From positions 1-35,193 of the forward strand of contig CALLZL010000140.1 in the NCBI GenBank assembly GCA_937859575.1: a stretch of 35,193 nucleotides of DNA. The letters are read 5' to 3'. The notes below the pieces were generated by a model. That model did not search any database. It worked only from the letters and a program-made list of their open reading frames with translations, and had not been told where the DNA came from. Positions 1 through 7,616 of this stretch are shown piece by piece. Both the position numbers and the translations under genes were made by a program. The stretch is from an uncultured Chloroflexota bacterium. GTDB lineage: Bacteria > Chloroflexota > Chloroflexia > Chloroflexales > Roseiflexaceae. Position 1 is the stretch's first letter; every line of letters starts with the position of its first letter.

Positions 1-91
1 GCGACGTATCTCTTGGAGGAGTGGGTTGTTTCAGGGTGCAACGGCGCGATAGTGAGTCGAGCTGTGGTGCAAGCAGCAGCAGTGCGGTGAT

Positions 92-188
92 CCGGCGCAC
101 CCTCCGGCGCGCGAGATCGTGGCTTTTTTGGTAGCATTCTTGTGCAGCGCGCCGTCGAGCGGCAGCTAAGCGGCAATCCATTAGGCGG
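92..188 (+). repeat. Hairpin repeat, copy 1 (5' border of the PIN cassette)
   Basis: This ~97-bp stretch is a diverged direct repeat of 1066-1159. Both copies hold the same inverted arms, GGCGCGC (here 106-112) and GCGCGCC (here 147-153), with a run of six T between them. Both then have TGTGCAGCGCGCC and a tail GCTAAGCGGCAA followed by CCATTAG here or CCGTTAG in copy 2. The tail ends in ATTAGGC (180-186), one base away from the GTTRRRY core used by integron cassettes. The two copies bracket the toxin gene pair. No gene is seen in 1-279. The contig start is only about 90 bases away, so whatever lies upstream is missing. Confidence 0.65.
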
Positions 189-266
189 AAGCTTTGTGCG
201 ACCAGTTGCACGCCACGCGTGTCGCAGTCCGTATTACGCCCCCCGACACCCACACATCCCCTATGC

Positions 267-272
267 TATACT
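267..272 (+). promoter_or_regulatory. Candidate -10 box for a leaderless toxin transcript
   Basis: TATACT lies only 7 bases before the ATG at 280. Initiation 6-8 bases downstream of this box would put the start codon at or very near the mRNA 5' end. No Shine-Dalgarno sequence and no clear -35 box are visible in front of this ATG. The -10 assignment is based on the consensus match alone. Confidence 0.35.
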
Positions 273-279
273 ACGCCAT

Positions 280-723
280 ATGCAAACCGTCTATTTCGAT
301 ACCTGCAGCTTGCAACGTCTGCTGGACGATAAAACACAGGTGCGCATCGCACTTGAAGCCGAAGCCGTGACGGCGGTCATTGCCCTGTGTGAACAGGGAC
401 AGCTGGCGTTGGTTTCATCCGCTGTACTTGACTTTGAAGTCGCGCGCAACCCGCATCCGCAACGCCGTGCCGTGGTCACCGGTATTCTGACCCGTCATCA
501 TCAGTTTCTTCCACTCACTGCGCATGTACACACGTTGGCGCGTCGTTTTGCCGATGATGGCTTCACACCGCTTGATGCACTCCATATCGCCACAGCCCAG
601 GATGCCGCCGTGGATTACTCCTGTACATGTGATGATCGCTTCTTGCGCAAAGCCCGATCCCATCCCGCGATCACCATCACGGTTGTTTCCCCCTTGGAAC
701 TTGCTCAGGAGGTGCTCCAATGA
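280..723 (+). CDS. PIN-domain protein, probable toxin RNase
   Basis: A 147-residue PIN-fold protein of the size normal for VapC-type toxins, which cleave RNA using a cluster of acidic residues that bind Mg2+/Mn2+. The expected acidic positions are visible: D7 in YFDTC near the N-terminus, E53 in LDFEVARN, D99 in PLDALHIATA and D118/D119 in TCDDRF. The frame is open further upstream, but that extension runs through the border repeat and has unrelated composition. The conserved fold begins exactly at the ATG at 280, so that start is chosen. The gene overlaps the next one by ATGA. Placing the toxin first, with a small coupled gene behind it, reverses the usual antitoxin-toxin order. The PIN assignment is firm; toxicity and RNA target are inferred. 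Confidence 0.85.
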   Translation: MQTVYFDTCSLQRLLDDKTQVRIALEAEAVTAVIALCEQGQLALVSSAVLDFEVARNPHPQRRAVVTGILTRHHQFLPLTAHVHTLARRFADDGFTPLDALHIATAQDAAVDYSCTCDDRFLRKARSHPAITITVVSPLELAQEVLQ

Positions 724-935
724 CCACGACCATGCGGCCATTAACCGAGCTGACCGCTGCTGCCATCCAACTCCTTTTCAAAGAGATGGGGGTCGTCAAT
801 ACGTTGCGCTTTCTCAACCAATTCAGCACAGGTTTCGGCAACTATACCACCGAGCGTGATGCCCTGTTTCGTGATATGAGCGTCGACGATATCGTCGCCG
901 AAATCAAACGGACAACGACCACGCACGATCCATAA
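720..935 (+). CDS. Small protein coupled to the PIN gene, putative antitoxin
   Basis: A 71-residue protein whose ATG overlaps the stop of the PIN gene (ATGA), with AGGAGG at 707-712 as a strong ribosome binding site. It is predicted to be mostly helical, has no obvious DNA-binding motif, and carries a conserved-looking segment around FLNQFSTGFGNYTTERD (residues 32-48) and an acidic C-terminal helix (VDDIVAEIKR). I do not recognise a named family with certainty. Size, tight coupling to a PIN protein and a helical acidic tail fit an antitoxin or toxin partner, but that role rests on context. A second ATG at 732 would give a protein four residues shorter and is less well placed for the ribosome binding site. 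Confidence 0.6.
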   Translation: MTTTMRPLTELTAAAIQLLFKEMGVVNTLRFLNQFSTGFGNYTTERDALFRDMSVDDIVAEIKRTTTTHDP

Positions 936-1006
936 CCAATCTGGTGCGTGTGCGTGCCAACCGCAGCGCACTGTATCTCTCCGCTCCGGCCCAACACGCC
1001 GCTGAT

Positions 1007-1027
1007 GAGAAACCCTCGTGGTTTCTC
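1007..1027 (+). terminator. Hairpin after the PIN cassette genes
   Basis: GAGAAACC (1007-1014) and GGTTTCTC (1020-1027) form a perfect 8-bp stem with a 5-base loop, about 70 bases after the last stop codon. A second short hairpin (CACGG/CCGTG, 1039-1052) follows. There is no T-run directly behind the stem, so it may slow or stabilise transcript ends rather than be a classic intrinsic terminator. It could also be part of a larger folded recombination site ending at 1157. Confidence 0.4.
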
Positions 1028-1065
1028 TGGTAAAGGGTCACGGCTGGCCGTGATGATGGGATGTA

Positions 1066-1159
1066 GCCGACCGCCTTCGGCGCGCAATCGGGCCTTTTTT
1101 GATACACCGTAGTGTGCAGCGCGCCTTTGTCGGCGGCTAAGCGGCAAACCGTTAGATGG
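1066..1159 (+). repeat. Hairpin repeat, copy 2 (3' border of the PIN cassette)
   Basis: Diverged copy of 92-188. The outer arms GCCGAC (1066-1071) and GTCGGC (1129-1134) and inner arms GGCGCGC (1079-1085) and GCGCGCC (1119-1125) make an imperfect hairpin with T6 in its centre. The tail runs through AGCGGC (1140-1145) to GTTAGAT (1151-1157), which satisfies the GTTRRRY core of integron attC sites. A matching RYYYAAC box, GCCCAAC, is at 989-995, followed by GCCGCT (998-1003), the exact complement of AGCGGC. The implied site would be about 169 bases, longer than typical attC sites. The rest of 936-1300 holds no convincing gene; 1170-1260 is noticeably AT-richer than its surroundings. Confidence 0.65.
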
Positions 1160-1300
1160 CCTAAAGCATCAGTCAATTCGTACTTATCTCTTGATAAATA
1201 CACGAAATAGGATAAAATACCAGAACATTAGTTCTTATTGTTCGGGCAGTACAGTGGCAAGCGGCCCATAGAATGAGATTTCGGCAACCCTATGGTAGTG

Positions 1301-2131
1301 TCACTGCAGGCGCTGTTGCAGTGCTGCGGCCGCACTAAGCAAAACACCGATCAGCAGCAGCGCGGCCAGTGCGCTATAGCCGCGTGCCCACTGCAATGCG
1401 GTATGACTGCGGCCGGCGCGATCGGCACCCCACACGAGCAGCAACAGCAGCAGCGGCGGAAGCGGCAACAGCCATGCAATCGGGCCGTTTGCGTCGCGCA
1501 GCAGCGACATCCAGGGCAATGCGGTCAGCAGCAGCAGGCCAAAGCTCCGCAGGTAGAGGCCAACGCGCAGCAGCGGGTCGGTTGTGCGACCGAGCGCAAA
1601 CGCGCCGACCTCCAGCATCCCCGGTAGTGCCAGTGTCAACCCGATTGCCCCACCCCAGAAACGCAGTTGATCGATCGACCCGGCATCGGGCGGCAATCGC
1701 AGCAGATTGCGGGTTTCGAGCGTGCCATGCACGGCAACCAGCAGCAGTACGGCGAAGATGACAACCGGAGCCGTGTTTAGGAGTGCGGCCAGCCGGGCGA
1801 CACCACGCTGTTGTGCTGCCGCATCGCCATAATGTATGTCGCTGGCTGCCGCAAGCCAGCGTGGCCATTCGAACAACACCAGTAGCAGCAAGGCATCCGT
1901 GCCGCGACTCAGGTTGGCCAGCAACGGCAGTGGTAGAAGCGCCAGGGCCAGCCAGGGTGCAACAACGGCCGTCAGGGTTTCGGCAAACGGCCGCCGTGGT
2001 TCGGCCGACGGTAGTGGTGCTCGGCGCAGCTCGATAAGCCACAGCAGCAGCAGGGCCGTCAGGCCGGCGGGGAAGAGCAGCAGCCGCGCCCATGCCTGGC
2101 CGAGCAGTGTCAGCAACTCAGCGGCGTTCAT
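1301..2131 (-). CDS. Multi-pass membrane protein, possibly NuoH/HyfC-like
   Basis: A 276-residue, very hydrophobic protein with about seven to eight predicted transmembrane helices. Layout and one loop around IHYGDAAAQQRGVARLAALL resemble the NuoH/HyfC/EchB family, the membrane subunit that couples redox modules to proton transfer in Complex I and group 4 hydrogenases. The acidic residue normally following that loop (in a LAYE-like motif) is absent (LLNTAPV here), so a coupling function may be lost or changed. It overlaps the preceding gene by 14 bases, so the two are probably translated together. No quinone-module or hydrogenase catalytic subunit lies nearby. Membrane location is confident; the NuoH relationship is tentative and should be tested by profile comparison. 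Confidence 0.5.
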   Translation of the reverse strand: MNAAELLTLLGQAWARLLLFPAGLTALLLLWLIELRRAPLPSAEPRRPFAETLTAVVAPWLALALLPLPLLANLSRGTDALLLLVLFEWPRWLAAASDIHYGDAAAQQRGVARLAALLNTAPVVIFAVLLLVAVHGTLETRNLLRLPPDAGSIDQLRFWGGAIGLTLALPGMLEVGAFALGRTTDPLLRVGLYLRSFGLLLLTALPWMSLLRDANGPIAWLLPLPPLLLLLLVWGADRAGRSHTALQWARGYSALAALLLIGVLLSAAAALQQRLQ

Positions 2132-3548
2132 GGCGATTCCGCGGTTTGATCAGGATGCTGAGCCATGGAACAGCCGTATGCAGTGCCTCAAGCAGAGCGG
2201 CGCTATCGTGTGATGCATTATCGACACCACGCGTATTCGGGATGCCACGCAGCCGTGCCAGAAGATACACCAGTGCGCTGAGTACCAGCATCAGGCCGGC
2301 CAATGCCAGCGATGGCAGTACTGTCACTTCGCGGCGTGCTGAGTCGATCAGCGCGATACCCACCCATGGTCTGATTGCCGTATCACCATAGACCGTCAGG
2401 CCGCCCTGGAGTTGTTCGATCACCGGCTGCACCAACGCCATGGTAAGCGGCGGGGTCAGGATCCCGGCGGCAAGCGAGGCAGCGGCACAGACGATCAGCC
2501 GCCGCCGCCCCACCGGCGGTGGGGAAGCCATGACCGCCACGGCATGCAGCAGCATGGCGATCCAGCTGAGTGCCGCCAGCAGGCTGAGGCCACCGGCGAT
2601 TGTGGCACCAACCAGCATCCAGGTTGCGACAAACGGTGCGCTGAGCGGGAAGGCACCGCTCAGCAACCAGCGCGTCAGCGGCGGCGATATGGACGCACCC
2701 GCCGCCGGGTGTGCTTCATCGGTCGCGGCAACGCTGATCAGCCATGCACCAATGGCGGCACAGGCAGCCGCAATACCCGCACCACTGGCAAGCCCGATAC
2801 CGCTCAGCGCCATGCCGAGCATGCCGCTATGAAGTTGTGTATGGCGATGTGTTGCCGCGCTGCCGCGCAGGGTACCAATCGCCGCCCAGAGCATGATCGC
2901 CGTGCCGAGCAGGATGGCAGCAAACGACCAGCCTTCGTTCCAGGGGCTGATCGTATACAAGCGGGCCAGTGGAAAGAGCCAGATGATCTGGGCTATAGCC
3001 TGATCGGGGGCTTGCTCGGCTGGTGCCGCAGCCTGCAACAATAGCGGCAACACCGCTGCCAGCAAGATCAACCCGAATAGACTACCGTCGAGTGCCGCGC
3101 CGGCCAGCGGATCGCTGAAGGCAAAGACGCCGCGCAGTGCCAGAATGCCGGCCGCTGCCACGAGCGCGCCGGCAGACAGCAGGGCGACGAGCCGGGCCGG
3201 GCGGCGATCGGGCGCTGTTATGGCGAGCATGCCCAGCAGCAGCATACCGGCGGCCGGCAGCGCCAGCGGTGTGATGATTGCTCCGAGCAGCAAGCCGAAA
3301 CCGATGAGCCGGCGGGGCGGCGCGACCGGCGCGGCCGGTACGGCGCCGGCGCGCAGTAACATGCCGGCACACAATGCAACGACAAAGAAGGCGGCTAGTG
3401 CATCGAGGTAGATCAATGCCGCCAGTGCCAGCGGGGCACGGCGTACCACCCCGGCCAGCACAAGCGCCGCCAGGCACGCGGCCGCGGCGGCAAGCGCCGG
3501 TGCGCGCAGATCAAGCCGCAGCAAGAAAGGAGAAAGCCGTCTGTCCAT
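2118..3548 (-). CDS. Large polytopic membrane protein, possibly NuoN/HyfB-like
   Basis: A 476-residue protein with roughly a dozen hydrophobic segments. The segment around LHSGMLGMALSGIGLASG and the following helices look like the TM7-TM8 region of antiporter-type Complex I/Mrp/hydrogenase subunits (NuoN, HyfB), but the strongly conserved Lys/Glu channel residues are hard to find. A C-terminal hydrophilic stretch (RGIPNTRGVDNASHDS) precedes a last amphipathic part. ATG 3548 is preferred to the in-frame ATG at 3575 because the latter lies inside the palindromic divergent spacer and adds a Cys-containing, non-hydrophobic leader. Its neighbour 1301-2131 looks NuoH-like, which together suggests a reduced or remnant Complex-I-type membrane module. 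Low-complexity Ala/Leu composition limits certainty. Confidence 0.5.
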   Translation of the reverse strand: MDRRLSPFLLRLDLRAPALAAAAACLAALVLAGVVRRAPLALAALIYLDALAAFFVVALCAGMLLRAGAVPAAPVAPPRRLIGFGLLLGAIITPLALPAAGMLLLGMLAITAPDRRPARLVALLSAGALVAAAGILALRGVFAFSDPLAGAALDGSLFGLILLAAVLPLLLQAAAPAEQAPDQAIAQIIWLFPLARLYTISPWNEGWSFAAILLGTAIMLWAAIGTLRGSAATHRHTQLHSGMLGMALSGIGLASGAGIAAACAAIGAWLISVAATDEAHPAAGASISPPLTRWLLSGAFPLSAPFVATWMLVGATIAGGLSLLAALSWIAMLLHAVAVMASPPPVGRRRLIVCAAASLAAGILTPPLTMALVQPVIEQLQGGLTVYGDTAIRPWVGIALIDSARREVTVLPSLALAGLMLVLSALVYLLARLRGIPNTRGVDNASHDSAALLEALHTAVPWLSILIKPRNRHERR

Positions 3549-3576
3549 GCCTCTCAGCATAGCACAATTTGGCATG

Positions 3577-3596
3577 TGCCGGTATCGATGCCGGCA
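3577..3596. promoter_or_regulatory. Palindrome between divergent genes
   Basis: TGCCGG-TATCGATG-CCGGCA is palindromic at 18 of 20 positions and centred on ATCGAT. It lies between the starts of the membrane-protein pair (minus strand, 3548) and the SbcC-like gene (plus strand, 3655). The position suits a regulator binding site acting on one or both directions. No regulator is encoded next to it. Confidence 0.35.
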
Positions 3597-3610
3597 TGGG
3601 GTATATGATG

Positions 3611-3616
3611 TATACT
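3611..3616 (+). promoter_or_regulatory. Candidate -10 box for the SbcC-like operon
   Basis: TATACT sits in the only AT-rich stretch of the divergent spacer (TATGATGTATACTATAAC), about 40 bases ahead of the ATG at 3655. A ribosome binding site, AGAAGG, follows near 3643. No convincing -35 box is seen at the right distance. Confidence 0.3.
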
Positions 3617-3654
3617 ATAACTGTTCCGCATGCCTGTGCTAGAGAAGGCGAACC

Positions 3655-6600
3655 ATGATCCCACGGCGTATTGCGCTCCGGAATTTTATGTGCTATCGCG
3701 AAGAATTACCGCCGCTCGATTTCGACGGTATCTCGATCGCGTGCCTGGCGGGCGAAAATGGTGCCGGCAAATCGGCGCTGCTCGACGCAATGACCTGGGC
3801 GCTCTGGGGCGAGGCGCGGCTGACGAGCGCCGATGATCTGATTGCGCTTGGTGCCCACGAGATGGAAGTCGAACTGATCTTCACCCTCGATGGCCAGGAT
3901 TTCCGGGTGATCCGCAAGCGGAGCCGTGCCCGTCGCGGCCAGACATGGCTTGACTTTCAGGTGCGCAATGGTGAGGGTTGGAAGCCGCTGAGTGGTGCGA
4001 CCGTGCGTGAAACCCAGCAAGAGATCATCCGCACTCTGCGCATGGAGTACGAGGTCTTTGCCAATTCGGCCTACCTGCGCCAGGGGCGTGCCGATGAGTT
4101 TACGCGCAAGGAACCGGGGCGGCGCAAGCAGGTACTGGCCGATATTCTTGGCCTGAACCAGTACGAACAGCTTGAAGAACGCGCCCGAAACCGCAGCCGT
4201 GATCTCGACGGCCAGATACGCAGCCTTGATGGCCAGATCGAGGCATACCGCCGCCAGGCCGAGCGCCGCGACGAATATGAGCGTTTTGTCGAACGCGCAT
4301 TGCAGCAGGTTGCCGATACCGAGGCCGGAGTTGTGCAGGCCCAGGAGGCATTCGATAGCGCGAGCCTGCGCGTGCAGCAGCTTGAAGGGCGGCGCACCCT
4401 GCGTGATGAACGCCGCCGCCAGGCCGAGCGTTTGCGCAGCGAACGCGACCGGCTGATCGTCGAGATCGAACGGCAACGCCTGCTGTATGCCCGCGCCGCC
4501 GAACGGATCGCCCGGCATGACGAGATCCGTGCCGGTGCCACGGCACTCCAGGCGGCACGTGAGCAGCGCGAACGGCTCGAAACCCTGCGTGATCAGTATG
4601 ATCAGCTGCAGCGTGCCCGTGAGGTGCAGCTTCAGGCATTGCGCGATAATGAGACGAACCTGCGTGCCGAGTTGCGGATTGTTGAAGGTGAACTGCGTGG
4701 GCTGCGCGAACGTGCGGCACGACGGCCGAAGATCCAGGAACAGATTGCACAACTGACGGCCGATCTGGGCCGTTTTAGTACGATCGAGCGTGATCTGGCC
4801 GCAGCACGCGATCAGCGCAATGATCTCGGCACCCGCAGCCAGACGATCGGGAAGTTGCAGTTGCAGCGTGCCGATGCGCTGAAGTTGATCGAAATACGCG
4901 CCGATGCACTTACCACAGCCCGCGAAGAGAAGAAGCGCTTGATCCGCGATGCGACCGAGCGGCTGCGCGCCGAACCGCGCCTGCGTGACGAGCTTGAGCA
5001 GGCACGGCGAGCACGCAGCGAACTTGACGCACTTGGCACGGCTATGGCCGAACTGCGTGAACGTGAACGGAGCGATGGCGAGCGTGCCGGTGCATTGCGT
5101 GCCGAGTGTACGACGATCAAGGCACAGGGCGATGATATCAACCGCAAGATCGCCCTGCTCGATGCTGATGCCGTCACCTGCCCGCTCTGCGGCGGGGAGC
5201 TCGGGCGTGATGGGCTGGCGCATATCGAAGCTGAATATACGCGTCAGCGCGGCGATCTGCGCATGCGCTATGCGGGCGCCCGCCGCGATGCTGATCTGCT
5301 TGAAACCCAACTCGGTGAGCTGCGTGCCGAAATCGCCGCGTGTGAGCGCCGCCTGGCAGAGCAACCCGAGATTGCCGCGGCTGTTGCGCGCCTCGAAGGT
5401 GAGCTGCATGCACTGGCCGAACTGCAGCGCCGCCAGGATGACGATCAGCGTCAGCTGGCCGAGCTGGAGCTCCAGATTATGCGCAAAGACTTCGAGCCGG
5501 CGGCACGTAACGAATTGCGTCGCATCGATGCCGAGATTGCTGCGATCGGTAGCCCTGATGCGATTGCACGCGAGATCCAACGTATTGATGCACGTATTGA
5601 TGATCTGACGATCCAGGCGGTTGAACACGGCCGGCTGCGGAGCGAGATCGAAGGGTTGCAGGCTCGGCTGCGTGAGATCGATGCTGAAGATCCGGCGATC
5701 TACGAACAGGAGGCGCGCCTGCAGCAGTTGCAGACGATCCTCGAACTGGGTGATTTTGCCCACGAGGCGCGCCGTGCCCTGATGCGCTACGATACCGATC
5801 TGACTGCGCTCGGCTATACCCCCGAGGCATATGCGGCGGCACGCGATGCCGAGCGCACGCTTGGCGAATGGGCCGAAGAGTTGAACCGGCTCGAACGCGC
5901 CGAAGAGTGGATGGCACACAACAAAGCACAGCTCGATGCCGACGAAGCCACACTGCTGGCACGCGAAGCCGAGATTGTCGGCGCCGAACACGAGTTGCAA
6001 AGCCTCGAAGAAGAGTTGCAGTCGCTGGGGCCGGCGGTGCGTCGGCGTGATGAAGCGGCCGAACACTTGCGTGCCGGCCGTGCCGACCTGGCAGTCTGGC
6101 AGAAGGATCTGGGTGAGAAGCAGGCCAATCTGCGCCGTGCCGAAGAGGCCGCCGACGAGCTGCAACGCTGCCAACAGCAGCGTAGCGCGACTGTCGAGCG
6201 TAAAGGGTTGTTCGACGAATTGATCCTTGCCTATGGTAAGAAGGGGGTGCAGGCGATGTTGATCGAAACGGCTATCCCCGAGCTCGAACACGAGGCCAAT
6301 GCACTGCTCGGCCGGATGACCGATAATCAGATGCACTTGAATTTCATCACCCAGGGTGCGACGAAAAAGGGTGATGTGACCGAAACCCTCGAAATCGAGA
6401 TTGCCGATCAGCTCGGCAAGCGTAATTACGACGCCTACAGCGGCGGCGAGGCCTTCCGGCTCGACTTCGCGATTCGGATCGCACTCTCAAAGTTGTTGGC
6501 CCGCCGTGCCGGTGCACGCCTCGAAACCCTGGTGATCGATGAAGGGTTTGGTTCGCAAGATGCCCGTGGTCGCGAGCGATTGGTCGAGGCGATCACCTCG

Positions 6601-6720
6601 GTACAGCATGACTTCCGCCGTATTCTGGTGATCACCCATATTCAGGAGCTGCGCGACATGTTCCCGGTGCAGATCGAGATCGTCAAGACGCCACAGGGTA
6701 GTATCTGGTCGATCGCATGA
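3655..6720 (+). CDS. sbcC: SbcC/Rad50-like DNA repair ATPase
   Basis: A 1021-residue SMC-like ATPase, the usual size for SbcC/Rad50. With the nuclease SbcD/Mre11 it tethers and trims DNA ends and opens hairpins. Visible in order: N-terminal half of the ATPase with Walker A GENGAGKS (residues 33-40); a long charged coiled coil rich in Arg/Glu/Ala; the zinc hook CPLC (C509 and C512) at the exact middle; the returning coiled coil; signature motif YSGGEAFR (928-935); and Walker B LVIDEGFGSQ with D962 and E963. AGAAGG sits before the ATG. No SbcD/Mre11 gene is present in the window, unlike the common sbcDC arrangement. The next gene starts inside the stop codon. Confidence 0.93.
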   Translation: MIPRRIALRNFMCYREELPPLDFDGISIACLAGENGAGKSALLDAMTWALWGEARLTSADDLIALGAHEMEVELIFTLDGQDFRVIRKRSRARRGQTWLDFQVRNGEGWKPLSGATVRETQQEIIRTLRMEYEVFANSAYLRQGRADEFTRKEPGRRKQVLADILGLNQYEQLEERARNRSRDLDGQIRSLDGQIEAYRRQAERRDEYERFVERALQQVADTEAGVVQAQEAFDSASLRVQQLEGRRTLRDERRRQAERLRSERDRLIVEIERQRLLYARAAERIARHDEIRAGATALQAAREQRERLETLRDQYDQLQRAREVQLQALRDNETNLRAELRIVEGELRGLRERAARRPKIQEQIAQLTADLGRFSTIERDLAAARDQRNDLGTRSQTIGKLQLQRADALKLIEIRADALTTAREEKKRLIRDATERLRAEPRLRDELEQARRARSELDALGTAMAELRERERSDGERAGALRAECTTIKAQGDDINRKIALLDADAVTCPLCGGELGRDGLAHIEAEYTRQRGDLRMRYAGARRDADLLETQLGELRAEIAACERRLAEQPEIAAAVARLEGELHALAELQRRQDDDQRQLAELELQIMRKDFEPAARNELRRIDAEIAAIGSPDAIAREIQRIDARIDDLTIQAVEHGRLRSEIEGLQARLREIDAEDPAIYEQEARLQQLQTILELGDFAHEARRALMRYDTDLTALGYTPEAYAAARDAERTLGEWAEELNRLERAEEWMAHNKAQLDADEATLLAREAEIVGAEHELQSLEEELQSLGPAVRRRDEAAEHLRAGRADLAVWQKDLGEKQANLRRAEEAADELQRCQQQRSATVERKGLFDELILAYGKKGVQAMLIETAIPELEHEANALLGRMTDNQMHLNFITQGATKKGDVTETLEIEIADQLGKRNYDAYSGGEAFRLDFAIRIALSKLLARRAGARLETLVIDEGFGSQDARGRERLVEAITSVQHDFRRILVITHIQELRDMFPVQIEIVKTPQGSIWSIA

Positions 6721-7499
6721 CACTTATCTCCCTGTTGCCCGCCTTCATGCCCATCCCGGCGCGGCCGTTCCTCATGGCCACGCCCGAGCGCGAGTTGAGT
6801 GCGCTGGCCAGAGCCTATGGCGGTACGCGAGAATCATACCGCGAAGAATCACCGCAGCATCAGATCCGCCTGCAGGCCTGCTTTCTTGCCGTCACCCCGG
6901 TTACCAATGCCCTCTATGCGCTTTTTGTTGCCGCGAGTGGCGCGACACCACCGGTCTACTGGCATGGGGTGCAGCCACCCGCTGCGCTTGCCGATCACCC
7001 GGTGGCTGATGTCAACTGGCATGATGCGCGTGCCTTCTGTGCCTGGCTCAGTGCCGAGCTTGCGGCGCAGCAGTACATCCCCGCCGGGCTGGCGCAGCCA
7101 CCACAGCTACGCCTGCCGAGCGAGGCCGAGTGGGAACATGCCGCACGCGGCAGCGATGGGCGGCGCTTTCCGTGGGGCGAGGGGTGGGATACCGCCAGGG
7201 CCAACACTCGTGACGGCGGCCCCGGTCGTACCACGCCGGTCGGCAGGTATCCGGCCGGCAGTAGCCCGTATGGCTGCCTCGACATGGCCGGCAATGTGTG
7301 GGAATGGACCGCCTCGCTCGATGCGCCCTACCCGTATGTGGCGGATGATGGGCGTGAAGATTCGGATCGCCCCGGCCGCCGCATTCTGCGTGGCGGCTGT
7401 TATGCCAACCCCCATGGCTTTGCGCGCTGTGCCTGCCGTTTTCGCCTCGCACCCGATCTGCGTAATCCGTTCCTTGGCTTCCGCCTCGCATGCAGCTAA
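6717..7499 (+). CDS. SUMF1/formylglycine-generating-enzyme-fold protein
   Basis: A 260-residue protein with the SUMF1 (FGE-sulfatase) fold: MPIPARPFLM at the start, LPSEAEWEHAARG (about residues 136-148), FPWGE, YGCLDMAGNVWEWTAS and a closing RILRGGCYANPHGFARCACRFRLAPD...GFRLA. True formylglycine-generating enzymes need a copper-binding Cys pair spaced C-x4-C. Here the C-terminal segment shows Cys at ARC but no partner five residues earlier, so it is more likely a non-catalytic ligand-binding member or has a different activity. It overlaps the SbcC-like gene by ATGA and no sulfatase is nearby. The pairing with a DNA-repair ATPase has no obvious functional explanation. Confidence 0.85.
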   Translation: MTLISLLPAFMPIPARPFLMATPERELSALARAYGGTRESYREESPQHQIRLQACFLAVTPVTNALYALFVAASGATPPVYWHGVQPPAALADHPVADVNWHDARAFCAWLSAELAAQQYIPAGLAQPPQLRLPSEAEWEHAARGSDGRRFPWGEGWDTARANTRDGGPGRTTPVGRYPAGSSPYGCLDMAGNVWEWTASLDAPYPYVADDGREDSDRPGRRILRGGCYANPHGFARCACRFRLAPDLRNPFLGFRLACS

Positions 7500-7551
7500 T
7501 GCAGTACGGCTGTATGGTTGGCAAGCTGTCGGTGCCGGCAGGCATTCGATC

Positions 7552-7581
7552 TTGACCAGGCAGCATGCTCCGTGGTAGAGT
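7552..7581 (+). promoter_or_regulatory. Candidate sigma-70 promoter for the RlmI-like gene
   Basis: TTGACC (7552-7557), 18 bases, then TAGAGT (7576-7581), 35 bases before the ATG at 7617. The intergenic stretch of 117 bases otherwise shows no strong terminator for the preceding operon. Confidence 0.45.
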
Positions 7582-7616
7582 ACAACCCTTATTCACCACA
7601 ACCACAGGAATAGCGC

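Noticed and set aside
142-279. N-terminal extension of the PIN protein by 46 codons
   Set aside because: It runs through the border repeat, with an Arg/His/Pro-rich reading unlike the PIN domain, which begins exactly at ATG 280.
904-1203. Minus-strand open frames of about 100 codons across the 3' border repeat
   Set aside because: They cross hairpins and repeat sequence, have no ribosome binding site and no recognisable protein features.
1222-1235. AGAAC-ATTA-GTTCT palindrome resembling a Gram-positive type LexA box
   Set aside because: It is a perfect match to GAAC-N4-GTTC, but no gene starts within reach on either strand and short palindromes are common in this AT-rich spacer.
3706-6336. 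An 876-codon open frame on the minus strand inside the SbcC-like gene
   Set aside because: It is an antisense shadow produced by the GC-rich, Arg/Glu/Ala-rich coiled-coil codons. The plus-strand protein has intact Walker, zinc hook and signature motifs.
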